Shown: positions 1 to 11,177 of the stretch, in pieces
Numbering within the stretch: the stretch's first letter is position 1
Layout of the letters: every line of letters starts with the position of its first letter
Assembly: GCF_031755915.1 (NCBI RefSeq)
Contig: NC_083382.1
Location: 4,464,001 to 4,528,000 of the forward strand
Length of the DNA: 64,000 bases
Source of the DNA: Ziziphus jujuba
Lineage: Eukaryota; Streptophyta; Magnoliopsida; Rosales; Rhamnaceae
Reading direction: 5' to 3'
Translations under genes and position numbers: made by a program
Notes under the pieces: generated by a model
Database searches by the model: none
Seen by the model: the letters and a program-made list of their open reading frames with translations, nothing else
What the model was told of the DNA's origin: nothing

Positions 1-996
1 TCACATGTCAATTTTTGAATTCTTCAAAGATTAAGATTTAAAATTGTATTTAAAAATTTATATAAGTCTTAATAAAAATTTGTTTTTAAATTTTAACTTT
101 TAGTGAGATTTAAAAATCAATCACAAAGTTCTAATAAAAAATTTACCAAAACATTTTAAAACGAACTGATTATATATATATATATATCTTTTCTACATTG
201 CAGTTTTGCCATTATTTTATTTTTTTGGGTGCGTAGCGGCTTGGGCACCAGGATTCGTATATTTAGAACAAGATGTCTTACATTTTCCACCATAACATGA
301 ACTTTAAATAAAAAATTGGACAGCTTATTATTCATGTACATAATTTATATACATTCATAGAGGTCTCCAAGTTAATTATAACCAAAACAAAAAAGGTCTC
401 CAACCATTTCCAAGCAACATTTACAGTGGCAGTTAATTAGTATGAGTTTGACAAGTTTTCTGAGAAATCACATATATTTTAAAGTCATTACATCCATTTG
501 AAAAAGAGAAAATACAAAATTATTTATGTAAAAATTTTATATTCTAAAGAAATTATTTTAATATGTATCACAACCACCATATTTATTATAAAAAAAAAAG
601 ATAAAAAAAGAGGTTAATCAACGGCTCAAGCGCAGAAAACCCAAATTTGCCCAGAAATCCAAAAATCAACTCCCGCACGTATAACTGATTTGAACAAGAT
701 AATGATTTAAAAAAATAGGAAAAAAAATAAAAATAAAGGGGGTTTGTTCAAGTGTAGCTTTCCAACTTCAAAATTAAGCTGCAAATGTTGGAAAAATAAG
801 TTGGAGATGAATATTGGGAATTTGGAATTTCGAATATGATAAAGAAGGAAAACCCAGATCAAGTTTTTATTAATGCAACCAGGAGAAAAAAAAAATAAAC
901 TCAATTTTAGTGGTTATTTGTTGAGCGAGGCAAAAGGTAATTGATCTGGTTCAGCCAAAAATGAAAAAAAAAAAGAAAAATATCAACAACCAATTT
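1..996. repeat. Block A, unclassified AT-rich repeat block, copy 1
   Basis: No gene is supported. The block holds a (TA)n tract (169-187) and several poly-A runs. A recognisable stretch beginning GTGCGTAGCGGCTTGGGC (229 onwards) recurs near 13230, 35478 and 40870. Reading frames across it are not conserved between copies. The block ends at a deletion junction (about 990-1000) where copies 2 and 4 carry the 7SL-like region. Confidence 0.6.
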
Positions 997-999
997 TTT

Positions 1000-2159
1000 G
1001 TTAATCTTTTGTTTTTCCTTTCATTATAGCTGCTAATAATAATTTGTGATCCTTATTAGGCTTACGCACTAAGGATTTTTATTTGATTTTTATATCATTT
1101 TAATAGAAACTAAGCTTTTTCGTTTTATTTTTATATCATTTTAATTGGATGACGACCTTATAAAGAAGTTTTTAAATGTAGTAATCAATATTATTTAAAA
1201 AAATATATAGATATACTTTTAAAGCAAAATCTTAATAGTTGAAGAAGAGCCTGTAAAATCTACTAGCAATAGTTATTGGTTTATGTTTCTGTTGTACATA
1301 TGTTAGATGAAATAATTCAATATATATATATATATATATGAATTTTAATGATATTGTTTAAAAAATATATAGATATACTTTTAAAGCAAACAAAAATATA
1401 TAGATATACTTTTAAAGCAAAACCTTAATAGTTGAAGAAGAGCCCGTAAAATCTACTAGCAATAGTTATTGGTTTATATTTCTGTTGTACATATGTTAGA
1501 TGAAATAATTCAATATATATATATATATGAATTTTAATGATATTGTTTAAAAAATATATAGATACATATAAATGCTACTTTAAACGATAAATATTTATTA
1601 TTGTCTTAATCCATTGTTGTATATATAAAAAAGTTTTCAATGTAGTAACTTATATTATTTAAATAATGATATTGTCTTAAATATATATGTATATTTTTAA
1701 TTCAAAACCTAAATAGTTGAAGAATGCCTATAAATTCTATCAGCAATAATTAAATTATTGGTGATGATTGATATTAACCATGTATTTAGTAGTAAAATCT
1801 ATATGAATTTTCCTAATGCTTTTAAACATTACATTTCATAAGTCACACCTACTGGAACTTAGAAATAGAATGGATAGGTAATTAATGTTAATATATCGCT
1901 TTGTACTTGATTAGAGGTTTTTGTTATTTAGGCTTTGAAGAGAAATCATGGGAAATACAACCCATAATACACATAGTATTATCATCACTGGCCACTGCAT
2001 TTATTATTATTATTTTTTTTCATAACAGCCCACAACAAAATGTTGCATTATTACTATTCCTTTCAATCTAATGCTAATCAATTGCCACTTTGGTTAGTTT
2101 ATATTTATGCTGTACATATGTTAGATGAAATAATTCAATATACGCATTGATCCTAAGTT

Positions 2160-2196
<37 letters not shown>

Positions 2197-3221
2197 GAAT
2201 ATTCTATTGCGTATTGTCACATAAATTTATGTTGTTTGACTACGACCATATAATATATGTAAAACTATTAATTTTTTTGGGGATAGATTGCTTATGCACA
2301 AAATTATGTGGGCAACATTAAATGGTAGACTAAAATTACATGTGTATATATATATGCTACTGTGGACTATAAATATTTGTCAAAACCCATTGTTATATGT
2401 AATCAGATTGCAATTGGATGGTTGTACTCTACCAAGAGATGGGTGATGATGTCCCTATTAGTCTTTTTATGATGCAGATATTTATAAATTTTTAACTTGC
2501 AAATATATATAAAGTACATGTGATTTTAACATTTATTTCAAGTAACATATTAATTGATGTATATTTGTAAATTAAAAACTAATGGATGTTTGTATCACAG
2601 TAAAATTAAATAAAAAATATTAAAATATAATTTATTTCAATTTAAACTTTTTAGTTTTAATTTGTTATAACTATAGAGATCTTTTATTAAAAAGAAGAAA
2701 AAAAATTCCTTTTAGTGCTGCTAAATTATTAATTGCTATTTGCCAAAAATCTAATAGGAACAAAGTGAAATAAATTGAAATTCGAAAAATTAAATTGGAG
2801 TGTTTTAAATTTAAAAGTGAAAAGTGAAATTTCTTCAAACTATAAAATACTAAAATACAATTAACTCTAAAGAGAATTGAAAAATATTTGAGGTATAAAT
2901 TGTGATTTCGAGTAACAAAGAAAAATATATAATAAGCAAAATTAAAAGGGACTTTAAAATTTATGCTAGATTATAAAATAAAAAAAGAAAAAAAAATAAA
3001 TATAATTTATATGAAATTAAACACCATGACCATGCATGTTTTGCATGAAATTTGAATAATAGCGATGACTCACTGATTGAAAATTGAATCCTAGAAATCT
3101 CTTTTTGCTTCCTTCCACCTTCTAACTAGTTTATATATTTAAGTTATCCTTGTTATTTATTTATTTATTTTTGTTCATGTTCCTACTTAATAGATTGTTT
3201 AACGGTATTTACATACTGTTA
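1000..3221. repeat. Block C copy 1, noncoding part
   Basis: AT-rich sequence shared with 14880-16696, 17635-19620, 42589-44949 and 55970-58138. It contains (TA)n microsatellites and an internal tandem duplication of about 190 bp (1190-1565, unit containing TAGTTGAAGAAGAGCC). The second half (about 1580 on) is also distantly related to block F. No gene is seen before the terminal exon that follows. Confidence 0.65.
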
Positions 3222-3431
3222 TCAATGCCTGATGAGTACTACAGCAGAAATGGATAGCGAAGGTAACAGCACAAAAAGCCCTCCAACATAATCCGTGATA
3301 AAATATTGGGAAAGAGGGATGAAACACAAGTTTTGCCTCTCAGTGATAGTATCAGTATCATCTTTGATCAAAATCACCTCTGCACAATCACCACTGTTGT
3401 TGTCAGTCTCAGCTTCAACCGTGATATAAAA
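3222..3431 (-). CDS. Unrecognised 3'-terminal exon, 69 codons plus stop, copy 1
   Basis: Read on the minus strand, a 210-bp open segment begins right after a TAG acceptor (plus-strand cta at 3432-3434, behind a T-rich stretch) and ends at TGA (3224-3222). It has no Met start, so it would be a final exon in phase 0. It encodes an acidic, Asp-rich first half (contains EAETDNNSGDCAEVILIKDD) and a hydrophobic second half (contains QYFITDYVGGLFVLLP). I do not recognise the family and cannot find upstream exons. All four copies in the window are exactly 210 bp with no internal stop, although copies differ by about 1-2%. The last 30 or so bases are shared with the 3' end of the LIG6 pseudogenes. Could be a real exon or a chance open frame in a young duplicate. 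Confidence 0.4.
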   Translation of the reverse strand, partial: FYITVEAETDNNSGDCAEVILIKDDTDTITERQNLCFIPLSQYFITDYVGGLFVLLPSLSISAVVLIRH

Positions 3432-3817
3432 CTATTTTAATGCAAATTAATTGAAACTAGTTAATTTTATTTTATTATTATGTTTGGAATACTTTTTGGA
3501 ATTGTTTAGACTATGAGAAAATAATAATTTCTACTTTTTGATTTTTTTGGAGTACTTGTTCAAAAAATCCATTGGAAATCATTATTAAAGAGCAACAACA
3601 AAAAAATAGTAATAATAATAATAATCTGGAAGGAGATTACTTCTTTTGGACTAAATTTACAAATTAGATGCTAATAATTAACCATTTGAAACTATGAATA
3701 GGAAATTTAAAAATCATGATTGATTTTAATGAGTCACCCTAATAGTTATTAAGTCAATCAAATTAATTTAACCACGTATCAAACAATTGTATTCTAAAAA
3801 TAAATAAATAGAGATGA
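3432..3817. repeat. Block C distal part, up to CACTA junction
   Basis: AT-rich, with (TAA)n at 3609-3624. It is homologous to 19831-20230, 45160-45545 and 58349-58790. Homology to those copies stops at about 3817, inside GAGATGAAA, and CACTA-internal sequence begins. No gene is seen. Confidence 0.6.
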
Positions 3818-3959
3818 AAAAATAAATAACATAAACTTATCTATGTTTGCATAATAACAAAATTTAATTATACGAGATTGTTGCTCAATTATATAATTTT
3901 TCATGTACAGTTTATTCTTGCAAATCTCTTGAATAGTATTTTTTATTTTTTTCTTTTTT

Positions 3960-4254
3960 TTTTAAGATATTGGTAACAGGCGACACATAAAAATCATTCC
4001 GAGTCGCCTGTTCCCTTTTTTTTTTTTTTTTTTAAAAACCAATCCGATTTTCTTGAAAACTTTAAATAACCAATGAAAATATTTAAGCAACATAACTGAA
4101 TTTGTTTTTTTTTTTTTTTTCAAATATAGGTAACAGGTGACGCACAGTCTTCTTTATGAGTCGCCTGTTCTCTATTTTTTTTTATTCTTTTAATCAATCT
4201 AATGTTATTTCAACTTCAAATGACCAGTGAAAATATTAGAACAACATAATTGAG

Positions 4255-4286
<32 letters not shown>

Positions 4287-6060
4287 ATAGGTAACAGGCG
4301 ACCCACAATCTCCTTTTTGCGTCGCCTGTTCTCTTTCTTTTTTTTTTTGTTATTTTAATCAATTTAATTTTATTTTAACTACAAATAACCAGTGAAAATA
4401 TTAGAGCAACATAATGGAGCTGTTTTTTTTTTTTTTTTTTTGCAAATATGTTTTTTTTTTAATTTATAGATGAGCAATCAACAAAACTAATTAAAGATTA
4501 AAAAATAATAATAATAAAACATGAAATAGGCAATGCGTTTTAATGGAATTACATCGCCTGTTCCTTCAATTTTTTTTATTTTTTATTTTTAAGAAAAAGC
4601 AATTTAATAGACTTTCAGTTTTTAAAAACAAGTAAGCTATCATTGACCATAAACACATGAAATTTAAGCTCATTTAATTTTAGTCAATCTAATTTTATTT
4701 CAACTACAAATAACCAGTAAAAATATTAAAGTAACATAATTGAGCTGGTATTTTTTATTTATTTTTTTTAATTTTGTTAACAGGTGATACATAATGAAGA
4801 TTGTGCGTTGCCTGTTCTCCTTTTTTTTTTTTTTTTTTTGGGTTCCTTAGTCAATCTAATTTTATTTCAACTACAAATAACTAGTGAAAATATTAGAGCA
4901 ACATAAATAAGTTGGTTTGTTTTTTTTTTTTTTAAATTTTGTTAACAGGCAACGCACAATCGTGCGTCGCCTGTTCTCCTTTTTTCCTTTTGGTTTTTTT
5001 AATCTATCTAATTTTATTTCAACTACAAATAACCAGTGAAAATATTGGAGTAATATAACTCAGTTGGTTATTTATAGTTGAAATAAAATTAGATTGACTA
5101 AAAAAGTCCCAAAGAAAAAAAAAAAAAAGGAGAACAGGCAACGCACAATGAAGATTGTGCGTTGCCTATTTGTAATTGAAAAAATCAGCTCAGTAATGTT
5201 ACTTTAATATTTTCACTGGTTATTTATAATTGAAATAAAAATAGATTGACTAAAAGAACAAAAAAAAAAAAAAAGGAGAACAGGCGATACACAATGAGTC
5301 GCACAATCTTCATTGTGTGTCGCCAGTTAACAAAATTTAAAAAAAAAAAATCATTTCAATTATGTTGCTCTAATATTTTCACAGATTATTCGTAGTTGAA
5401 ATAAAATTAGATTGACTAAAATAGCCCCCAAAAAAAAAAAAGAAGAACAGGCGACGCACAGTCTTCATTGTGCGTTGCTTATTAACAAAATTGAAAAAAA
5501 GAAAAAACAAAAAAACAGCTCAGTTATATTGCTCTGATATTTTCACTGATTATTTGTAGTTGAAATAAAATTAGATTGACTAAAAGAATAAAAAAAAAAG
5601 GCGAACATTGTGCGTCACCTGTTAACAAAATAGATAAAAAAATAACAAAAGAAAACCAATTCAGTTATGCTACCTTAATATTTTCACTGGTTATTTGTAG
5701 TTGAAAAAAAATTAGATTGAATAAAAGAATAAAAAAAAAAAGAAGAAGGAGAATAGGCGACGCACAATCTTCATTACGCATCGTCTGTTACCAAAATCTT
5801 AAAAAAAAAAAAAAAAAAGAAGAGAAAACCAGCTTAATTATTTGCTCTAATATTTTCACTTGTTATTTATAGTTGAAATGAAATTAAATTGATTAAAAAA
5901 AAAAAAAAGGCAACGCACAACGGAACCTATGCGTCGCCTGTTACCAAAATCTTAAAAAAAAAAAACACACACACACACTTTAGTTATGTTGCTCTAATAT
6001 TTTCACTAGTTATTTGTAGTTGAAATAAATTAGATTGACTAAAAGAAAAAAAAAAAATTG
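3960..6060. repeat. Inverted array of hairpin units, CACTA copy 1
   Basis: About eleven hairpins with stems of the GGCGACGCAC / GTGCGTCGCC type are separated by poly-T or poly-A and by a conserved spacer containing CAACTACAAATAACCAGTG. In the left arm the spacer reads in that direction. After about 5065 it reads as its complement, so the array is a head-to-head palindrome. This is the shortest of the three arrays. Confidence 0.8.
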
Positions 6061-6122
6061 AACCCAGGACCTCTTACACTCTGAAGGAATCACCACATCA
6101 CCAGACCAAATGACTTGGATGT
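6058..6122 (-). other. tRNA-like (SINE-like) segment, CACTA copy 1
   Basis: On the minus strand the segment contains TTTGGTCTGGTGATGTGG, which resembles an A box, then GGTCCTGGGTTCAA, which resembles a B box, followed at once by a T run that could terminate Pol III. This layout is seen in tRNA-derived SINE heads. The same 65 bp lie at the right edge of the array in the copies at 24831 and 49629. No cloverleaf was computed. Confidence 0.35.
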
Positions 6123-6290
6123 AATAACACAACAAGAACTAATTTAATATAGTTTTAGGTGATGCATTCTTTTAATAAAGAGTCGCCAAATAGATGAAAA
6201 GGTGACGCATTTGCAACAACTACATCGCCTTTTCACTCAACCAATTTTTAACATTTTTTGAATTTGAATGTTGTTTTTAGTAATTTTTGC

Positions 6291-6530
6291 AAATATGTTT
6301 TTTTTTTTAATTTGTAAATGAGCAATCAACAAAACCAATTAAAGATTAAAAAATAATAATAATAAAACATGGAATAGGTCACTCTTTTTAATGAAATTGC
6401 ATCGCCTGTTCCTTCAATTTTTTTTATTTTTATTTTTAAGAAAAAGCAATTTAATAGACTTTCAATTTTTAAAAACAAATAAGCTATCGTTGACCATAAA
6501 CACATGAAAGTTAAGCTCATTTAACATACT
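6291..6530. repeat. Direct duplicate of 4441-4680 within CACTA copy 1
   Basis: About 240 bp containing GAGCAATCAACAAAAC and CATTGACCATAAACACATGA-like text occurs once inside the left arm (4441-4680) and again right of the array. The same pair exists in the other elements (22148-22400 with 25070-25300; 47255-47490 with 49865-50105), so it is ancestral to the family. Confidence 0.7.
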
Positions 6531-7129
6531 TATATAGATAAATCGGTCAATAAATGCTTGTTGAATTAGAATTCTATATTCGGTACCCTATCTCAAATTA
6601 GGTCTTGAGATATTTTGTGTCTTGTCTATACACATATATGTGAATAATTGAGAGAAGCATTGACAAAACTATTTTCTGTTTTCAGATCAATGGAATTTAT
6701 GTTCATTGGATTGCTACATGAATATATTTGTAGATGAACAATTAAAAAACTTTTTCAAGATTACAAAGAAGATATAAAAATTGGAATAGGCGACACTTTT
6801 CGAGCATAATGCATCACTTGATCCCACAATTCAAGAACTGGCAACCCTTCTTGAAGAGAATGTGTCGCTTATTCTCTTAATTAAAAAAAGAAAAAAAATT
6901 TAAAAGACATGCAAATTTTATAAAGAATAAAGGTGTATTTGAAAAACAGAAAAATAAACAGTAATCTTCGATATTTTGCTTCACATGTTTAAACAATATT
7001 TTCAGTTTTTAGTTGTATATGAAAACTAAAAAATTAATCAAAAAAAAAAATAAAATTGAGAGAACAAGCGTGTTTTTGCTATTTTTTGAAAATTATTGGC
7101 GCGTTTTAAAATTTTTAAGCTCGCCTTTG

Positions 7130-7371
7130 AATCCCTTTTCTTTTTTATAACTACATCAAGTACACTATCTAATAGATATTAGATTTGGAATCAATTTAAG
7201 AAAGACTTGAAGAGTGAGATATTTTAGGTTTTATTTTTCATTTGCCTATGTTGTCATCAGCAGGGAAGCTGGATTTCTCTGTGTTGTGTGATTTTCTTCT
7301 TCTTTCTTCATCTCCATCATTTAGGTGAGTTTCTTTTTTCTTTGTGGTTGGCGAAGACATGTATTGGGTTG

Positions 7372-7411
<40 letters not shown>

Positions 7412-7560
7412 CATTTTAACCCCAGGTTAGGCTCGTTGGGTTTTATTAATCTTGATTTTGTAGAAATTTTGTTTGTGATATTACTTAACATTGTTTTGCT
7501 AAGTTCAACAAGTATTTTATGTTGAAGATCAACTTGATTCGAGATGCTATGTTGTTTTAA
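7130..7560 (+). other. Exon/intron-like relic in CACTA right part
   Basis: A short open stretch starting ATGTTGTC (about 7248) ends at CATCATTTAG/GTGAGT (about 7325), which looks like a 5' splice donor. A long poly-T tract follows (7374-7411) and then a TTTTGTAG acceptor-like site (about 7461). Equivalents are at 26021-26105, 36829-36898 and 50780-50867, but their reading frames disagree. It may be a remnant of a transposon gene or captured host sequence. I see no transposase motif. Confidence 0.25.
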
Positions 7561-8299
7561 CTTCACCATAACATTGTACTTTTGTTGGAGAAGATGTTTT
7601 TGGAGATACTACGATAGCTCACAATTCATTTGTCATATAGTTGCTAAGTATCGATGAAAATGATAATGAGGATGAATGTGAGAGTGGCTATGTTTGTAAT
7701 GACTATAAGGGGATATGGATAAACAATATCTTCTAAATAAATTGGTACATATATTTATTAACTTATGTTTTAAGTAATATTTAGAATATTTATTATTATT
7801 CATTTAATTATTTTTTTGATCCACTTCATTATGTGTTTTCCACTTTTAATTAGGAGAAATGCACCTTCCCAAATCTTAAGAACGATGGTAATATTCTTTA
7901 AATTTTTATTTACTGAATTCCAAATTTAATAATGATTAATATTTTATTTATTTTGCATAAGTGTTAATAACTTTTTTAACTTTTTCATATGCCATATGAG
8001 GGTGTAATATCGTTAACAACAGGACGTCAACTTCCATCTCAATGAGTATGCATTCATGGAAGTTTAATTCATATTAAATTTGTTATGAAAAAATACAACA
8101 GTTTACAAATTATGTCAAAATATGTCAATGAGTTAATATTTAATTTATTTGATAATTAATTTATCATGGAAAAATATGTATTTAAAATTTTTGTATTCTA
8201 ATTATTTTGGATGGAGCTAGTTTTAGTTTTTTTGTATTTTAATTATTTTTATATTTTTACTATTTTAATAATATTCACAAAATTAAAAACTAAAAAACA

Positions 8300-8503
8300 A
8301 ATGGGCAATGCATCAACAATAAATAAGGTCGCCTAACATATTTGGCGACCTTTACTTGCCTATGTTTAGCGACTAACAAATCTAGCGATGCTTAAAACAG
8401 AGTCGTAAAGAGTCGCTATAAGTAATGAAAACTATGTCGCTAAAATCCTCCATGGTCGCTAAAAAGGCAACTCTACTTATAAGTCGCTTGTAATATCTTT
8501 ATT
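8300..8503. repeat. Right subterminal repeats (truncated), CACTA copy 1
   Basis: Clustered GGTCGCCTAA, TTTGGCGACC, TAGCGACTAA and GTCGCTAAAA motifs in both orientations mark the start of the subterminal region. It is cut at about 8503, where the full copies continue for a further 600 bp. Confidence 0.65.
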
Positions 8504-9206
8504 ATGTAACACTTTTTTCAAGTAACATATTATCTTATGTGTATTTGCAAATTAAAAACTTACATATTCATGAATGATAGAAAAATTAAATAATAAATAT
8601 TAAAATATAGTTTGTTTCAATTTAGGCCTTCTAGTTTTAATTTGTTGCAATTTATAGAGACCCTTTATTTTTTTTTTTAAAAAAAAGAGACTGTTTTTTG
8701 GTCCAAAAATCTTATTGGATTAAAATGAAATAAATTGAATTCAAAAGCCTAAATTGGAACGTTTTAAATTTAAAAATAAAAAATGCAACATTTTCAAATT
8801 ATAAGACATTAAAGTGCAATTAATCCTAAAAGGAATTGAAAAATATTTTGAGGTCCAAATTGTAATTTTGAAAAACAAAGAAAAATATGTAAGAAGCAAT
8901 GTAAAAAAGGGACTATTTTGAAATTTTTGCTAAATTATTAAAAAAAAAATGAAAATAAAGATAATTTACAAGAAATTAAACACCATGGCCATGCATGTCT
9001 TGCATGGAATTTGAATAATAAGGATGACTCACCGATTGAAAATTGATTCCTCGCGATCTCTGTTTGGCTCCTTTTACTAGTTGATACATATATAAGTTAT
9101 CCTTGTTAATTTTTTTATTTTTTTTATCACTTTCCCACTTAATAAACTATTTTCTCGAAAAGTTTTTGTTTGAAGGTATTTCCATATTGTTATCAATGGC
9201 TGATGA
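8504..9206. repeat. Block F copy 1
   Basis: AT-rich block homologous to 28390-29100 and 60535-60912/63910-64000, and more distantly to block C (2520-3220). It forms the 3' flank of the LIG6 pseudogene. No gene is seen. Confidence 0.65.
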
Positions 9207-9210
9207 GTGC

Positions 9211-10489
9211 TCACAGCAGAAATGGATAGTGAAGGTAATAGCCCAAACCTTGGCTTATGGCATTGCCAGAATCCTTTTCAATTGTTTCACCCACTCTATC
9301 ACAACCTCGATGAAAACCCTTCAAGAATTCTTGCTTGTTGGCCATTTCATCAACTAGCCCAGCAAAATGCTTTTTCATTTTATCAACGTGCTTGCTATCA
9401 AGTTTCTCAACATCCAAGCCCACCGTAGGAGCAACACGTTTTGGTTTCAAAAACTTGACATGTTCCCCAAGCTCAATATAATTAGAATGTTCACTATATG
9501 GTACAGGATGGATCTCAAATGAATCCTTTGTCCTCACTGAAAACTTATTGCGCTTCACTTCATATGTCCACCCAGTTGGAACAAATCCCACAACCCTAGT
9601 ATACCCTTTCTCAACCATAATATCATTCACTTTCACAAAATTAGGCCTAAAATATAGCCAAGTCTCACCCAACAAATTCCAGCCAACAACATGTACATCA
9701 CTTCCACATTCATCCTCCGTAAACACCCCTCTCCCCCCACACCCCAGAGTGCGCAGGATAGCCATTTTTCTAGCATCCACATACACGGATACACCTTTCG
9801 GTTACAATTCCTTGCAATTTCTAGCAAAAATCTTCTCTTTCCCTACAACATAAGTAGCTATAAGAAACAGCACATTCCTCATTGAACCATCATATTCACC
9901 TCCTATTTTTTCTATGACGCTAACAATATAATCAATCGACTAATCTTGAGAGGGAAATACGAATTTTAGATTACAATAAGTGGTGTCCAAGAAAGTTGCA
10001 TTAGTACCCATGAATTTACATAAATAAGGGTCAGATTTCATGGAATCACAAAACCGACAATCACCCGTATGAACATACTTCTCGAATTTACCGTTCAAAC
10101 CCAGAATTTTGAAAAGGAACAGCACCAAGGAAATGATTGGCGTTGATCAGTACAACCTCACACCCATCAATCACAACGGGTTCGGAGAGCAGCAGTGGCA
10201 CTATAAACTTAGAACGAACCTTAAGCACTTCGATAAGAAGCTTAGCGGTGGTTTGGGAGCAAAGAGACCAATTTGGGGAGAGACTGGTGTAATGATTGGA
10301 GTGGAAGTGGGAGAGGAAGTAAGAGACGGAGTGGTCGCCGGCATAATGGAAAGCGTCGACGGAGCAATGGGTTTTAGCAGTGGGAAATGGAGAGAAAGAG
10401 AGTGGAGGTGGGGGTTAGTGGAAGAAAGAGGTTTGGGCAGTGAGGAATAGGTTTGAGGAATCGAGTGTTAGGGTTTTTGAGGAAGCCAT
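9211..10489 (-). pseudogene. LIG6: DNA ligase 6 N-terminal (SNM1-like nuclease domain) pseudogene, copy 1
   Basis: The minus strand encodes the metallo-beta-lactamase/beta-CASP domain found at the N terminus of plant DNA ligase 6 and in SNM1/Pso2 repair nucleases. The start MASSKTLTL, the ANHCPGA-type motif, YVHTGD-F-RFCDSMK, FLDTTYCNPKFVFPSQEES, the VGKEKILLEIA block and the GWTYEVKRNKFSVR...VPYSEHSNY block follow in family order. No ligase domain follows; the frame ends after about 420 codons in the block shared with block C. Defects: an in-frame TAA at codon 25 (10417-10415), a 24-bp deletion, the HxHxDH metal motif changed to HFHSNH, a 5-bp frameshift near 10118, a TAG near 9942, a 1-bp insertion near 9830 and an 8-bp insertion near 9790. 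The reading has no intron. LIG6 is favoured over SNM1 because the N-terminal leader and spacing fit LIG6 better from memory. Confidence 0.8.
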
Positions 10490-10540
10490 GGATATTGTTA
10501 TGGGTTTATGATGGGAGAGGAAGGAAGGGAAGCATTGTGG

Positions 10541-10551
10541 GGAAGAGAGAA

Positions 10552-10608
<57 letters not shown>
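10541..10608. repeat. GA/CT microsatellite in LIG6 leader, copy 1
   Basis: A (GA)n tract lies between the TATA box and the LIG6 ATG, so the minus-strand transcript would have a CT-rich 5' leader, which is common in plant promoters. It is expanded differently in each copy (30471-30531; 39174-39251). Confidence 0.9.
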
Positions 10609-10639
10609 AGGGAAGTGTCGGTTCGGTGGCACCAAAGCC

Positions 10640-10645
10640 TTATAA
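10640..10645 (-). promoter_or_regulatory. TATA box of LIG6 pseudogene, copy 1
   Basis: TTATAA within CTCTTATAAGGC on the minus strand lies about 150 bp upstream of the LIG6 start codon and upstream of the CT-rich leader. It is conserved in all three copies (10640, 30570, 39289). Confidence 0.55.
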
Positions 10646-10739
10646 GAGGGAAGTGTGAGTTTTTTTGGATTGTGTAATTGAAATTCTAGCCCACCAATTA
10701 CAAAGAATATCAAATTTAAAAACTCAAAATCATTTTTTT

Positions 10740-11010
10740 CTGAAAGTAACAAACAATTTTTATTAAAATGAGGATTGCACATAACAATAGAATAATTGCA
10801 CTCTAATAAAAGTGAAATTTTATTATTCCTGTTTGGCTAGCCTATCACTCACTTTATTTACTCTATACCATAAACAAACAAAATAAACAAACTTCAAAAA
10901 AAAAAAAGAAAAAAAAATAGAAAAAGAAAAGATGATTCAAATGCAGTGTGCCTTCCATAATTGCCTATAAACTCCTAGGGACAGTAGATGTTCCAGTGTT
11001 TAAATCATCA
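10740..11010. repeat. Block I copy 1
   Basis: Contains AATGAGGATTGCACATAA and the motif GGCTAGCCTATCACTCAC. Copies are at 21036, 30735, 39465, 45810 and 59628. In the PADRE half-units the 14-mer GGCTAGCCTATCAC occurs twice about 90 bp apart. This copy keeps the uninterrupted TTTATTTACTC site that carries the solo LTR in unit 2. No gene is seen. Confidence 0.65.
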
Positions 11011-11160
11011 ATTTGTTGTGCATTGTCTATTTTCATAGTATTTTTGTTCATTCCAAGTCGTTTGAGTTCTTAGAAGACCATGAAAAATCACATAACATGC
11101 CATTACATTAGCTGAATGTGCTAAACTTGTAAATATGACATGGAAGGCAATGATATTACC

Positions 11161-11177
11161 AACACCATCTTTTTTTG
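11161..11177. repeat. L1 target-site duplication, left
   Basis: AACACCATCTTTTTTTG matches AACACCACCTTTTTTTG at 12202-12218 in 16 of 17 positions. The uninterrupted sequence in sister units (for example 27922-27940) has a single copy. Confidence 0.85.

Larger units (their letters stand above)
3818..8503. mobile_element. CACTA-like element copy 1, both ends deleted
   Basis: The interior is homologous to the full elements at 21336-27792 and 46093-52529, including the palindromic array, the tRNA-like segment and the beginning of the right subterminal repeats. The left terminus is absent: block C is fused to sequence equivalent to about 21630. The right terminus is also absent: sequence equivalent to about 27210 is fused to block F (equivalent to about 28395). 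No transposase is visible. The truncations must postdate insertion because full copies exist in sister units. Confidence 0.75.

Noticed and set aside
7325..7525. Phe-rich open frame in the CACTA right part (also near 36893 and 50775)
   Set aside because: Created by long poly-T tracts of variable length; the frame differs in each copy.
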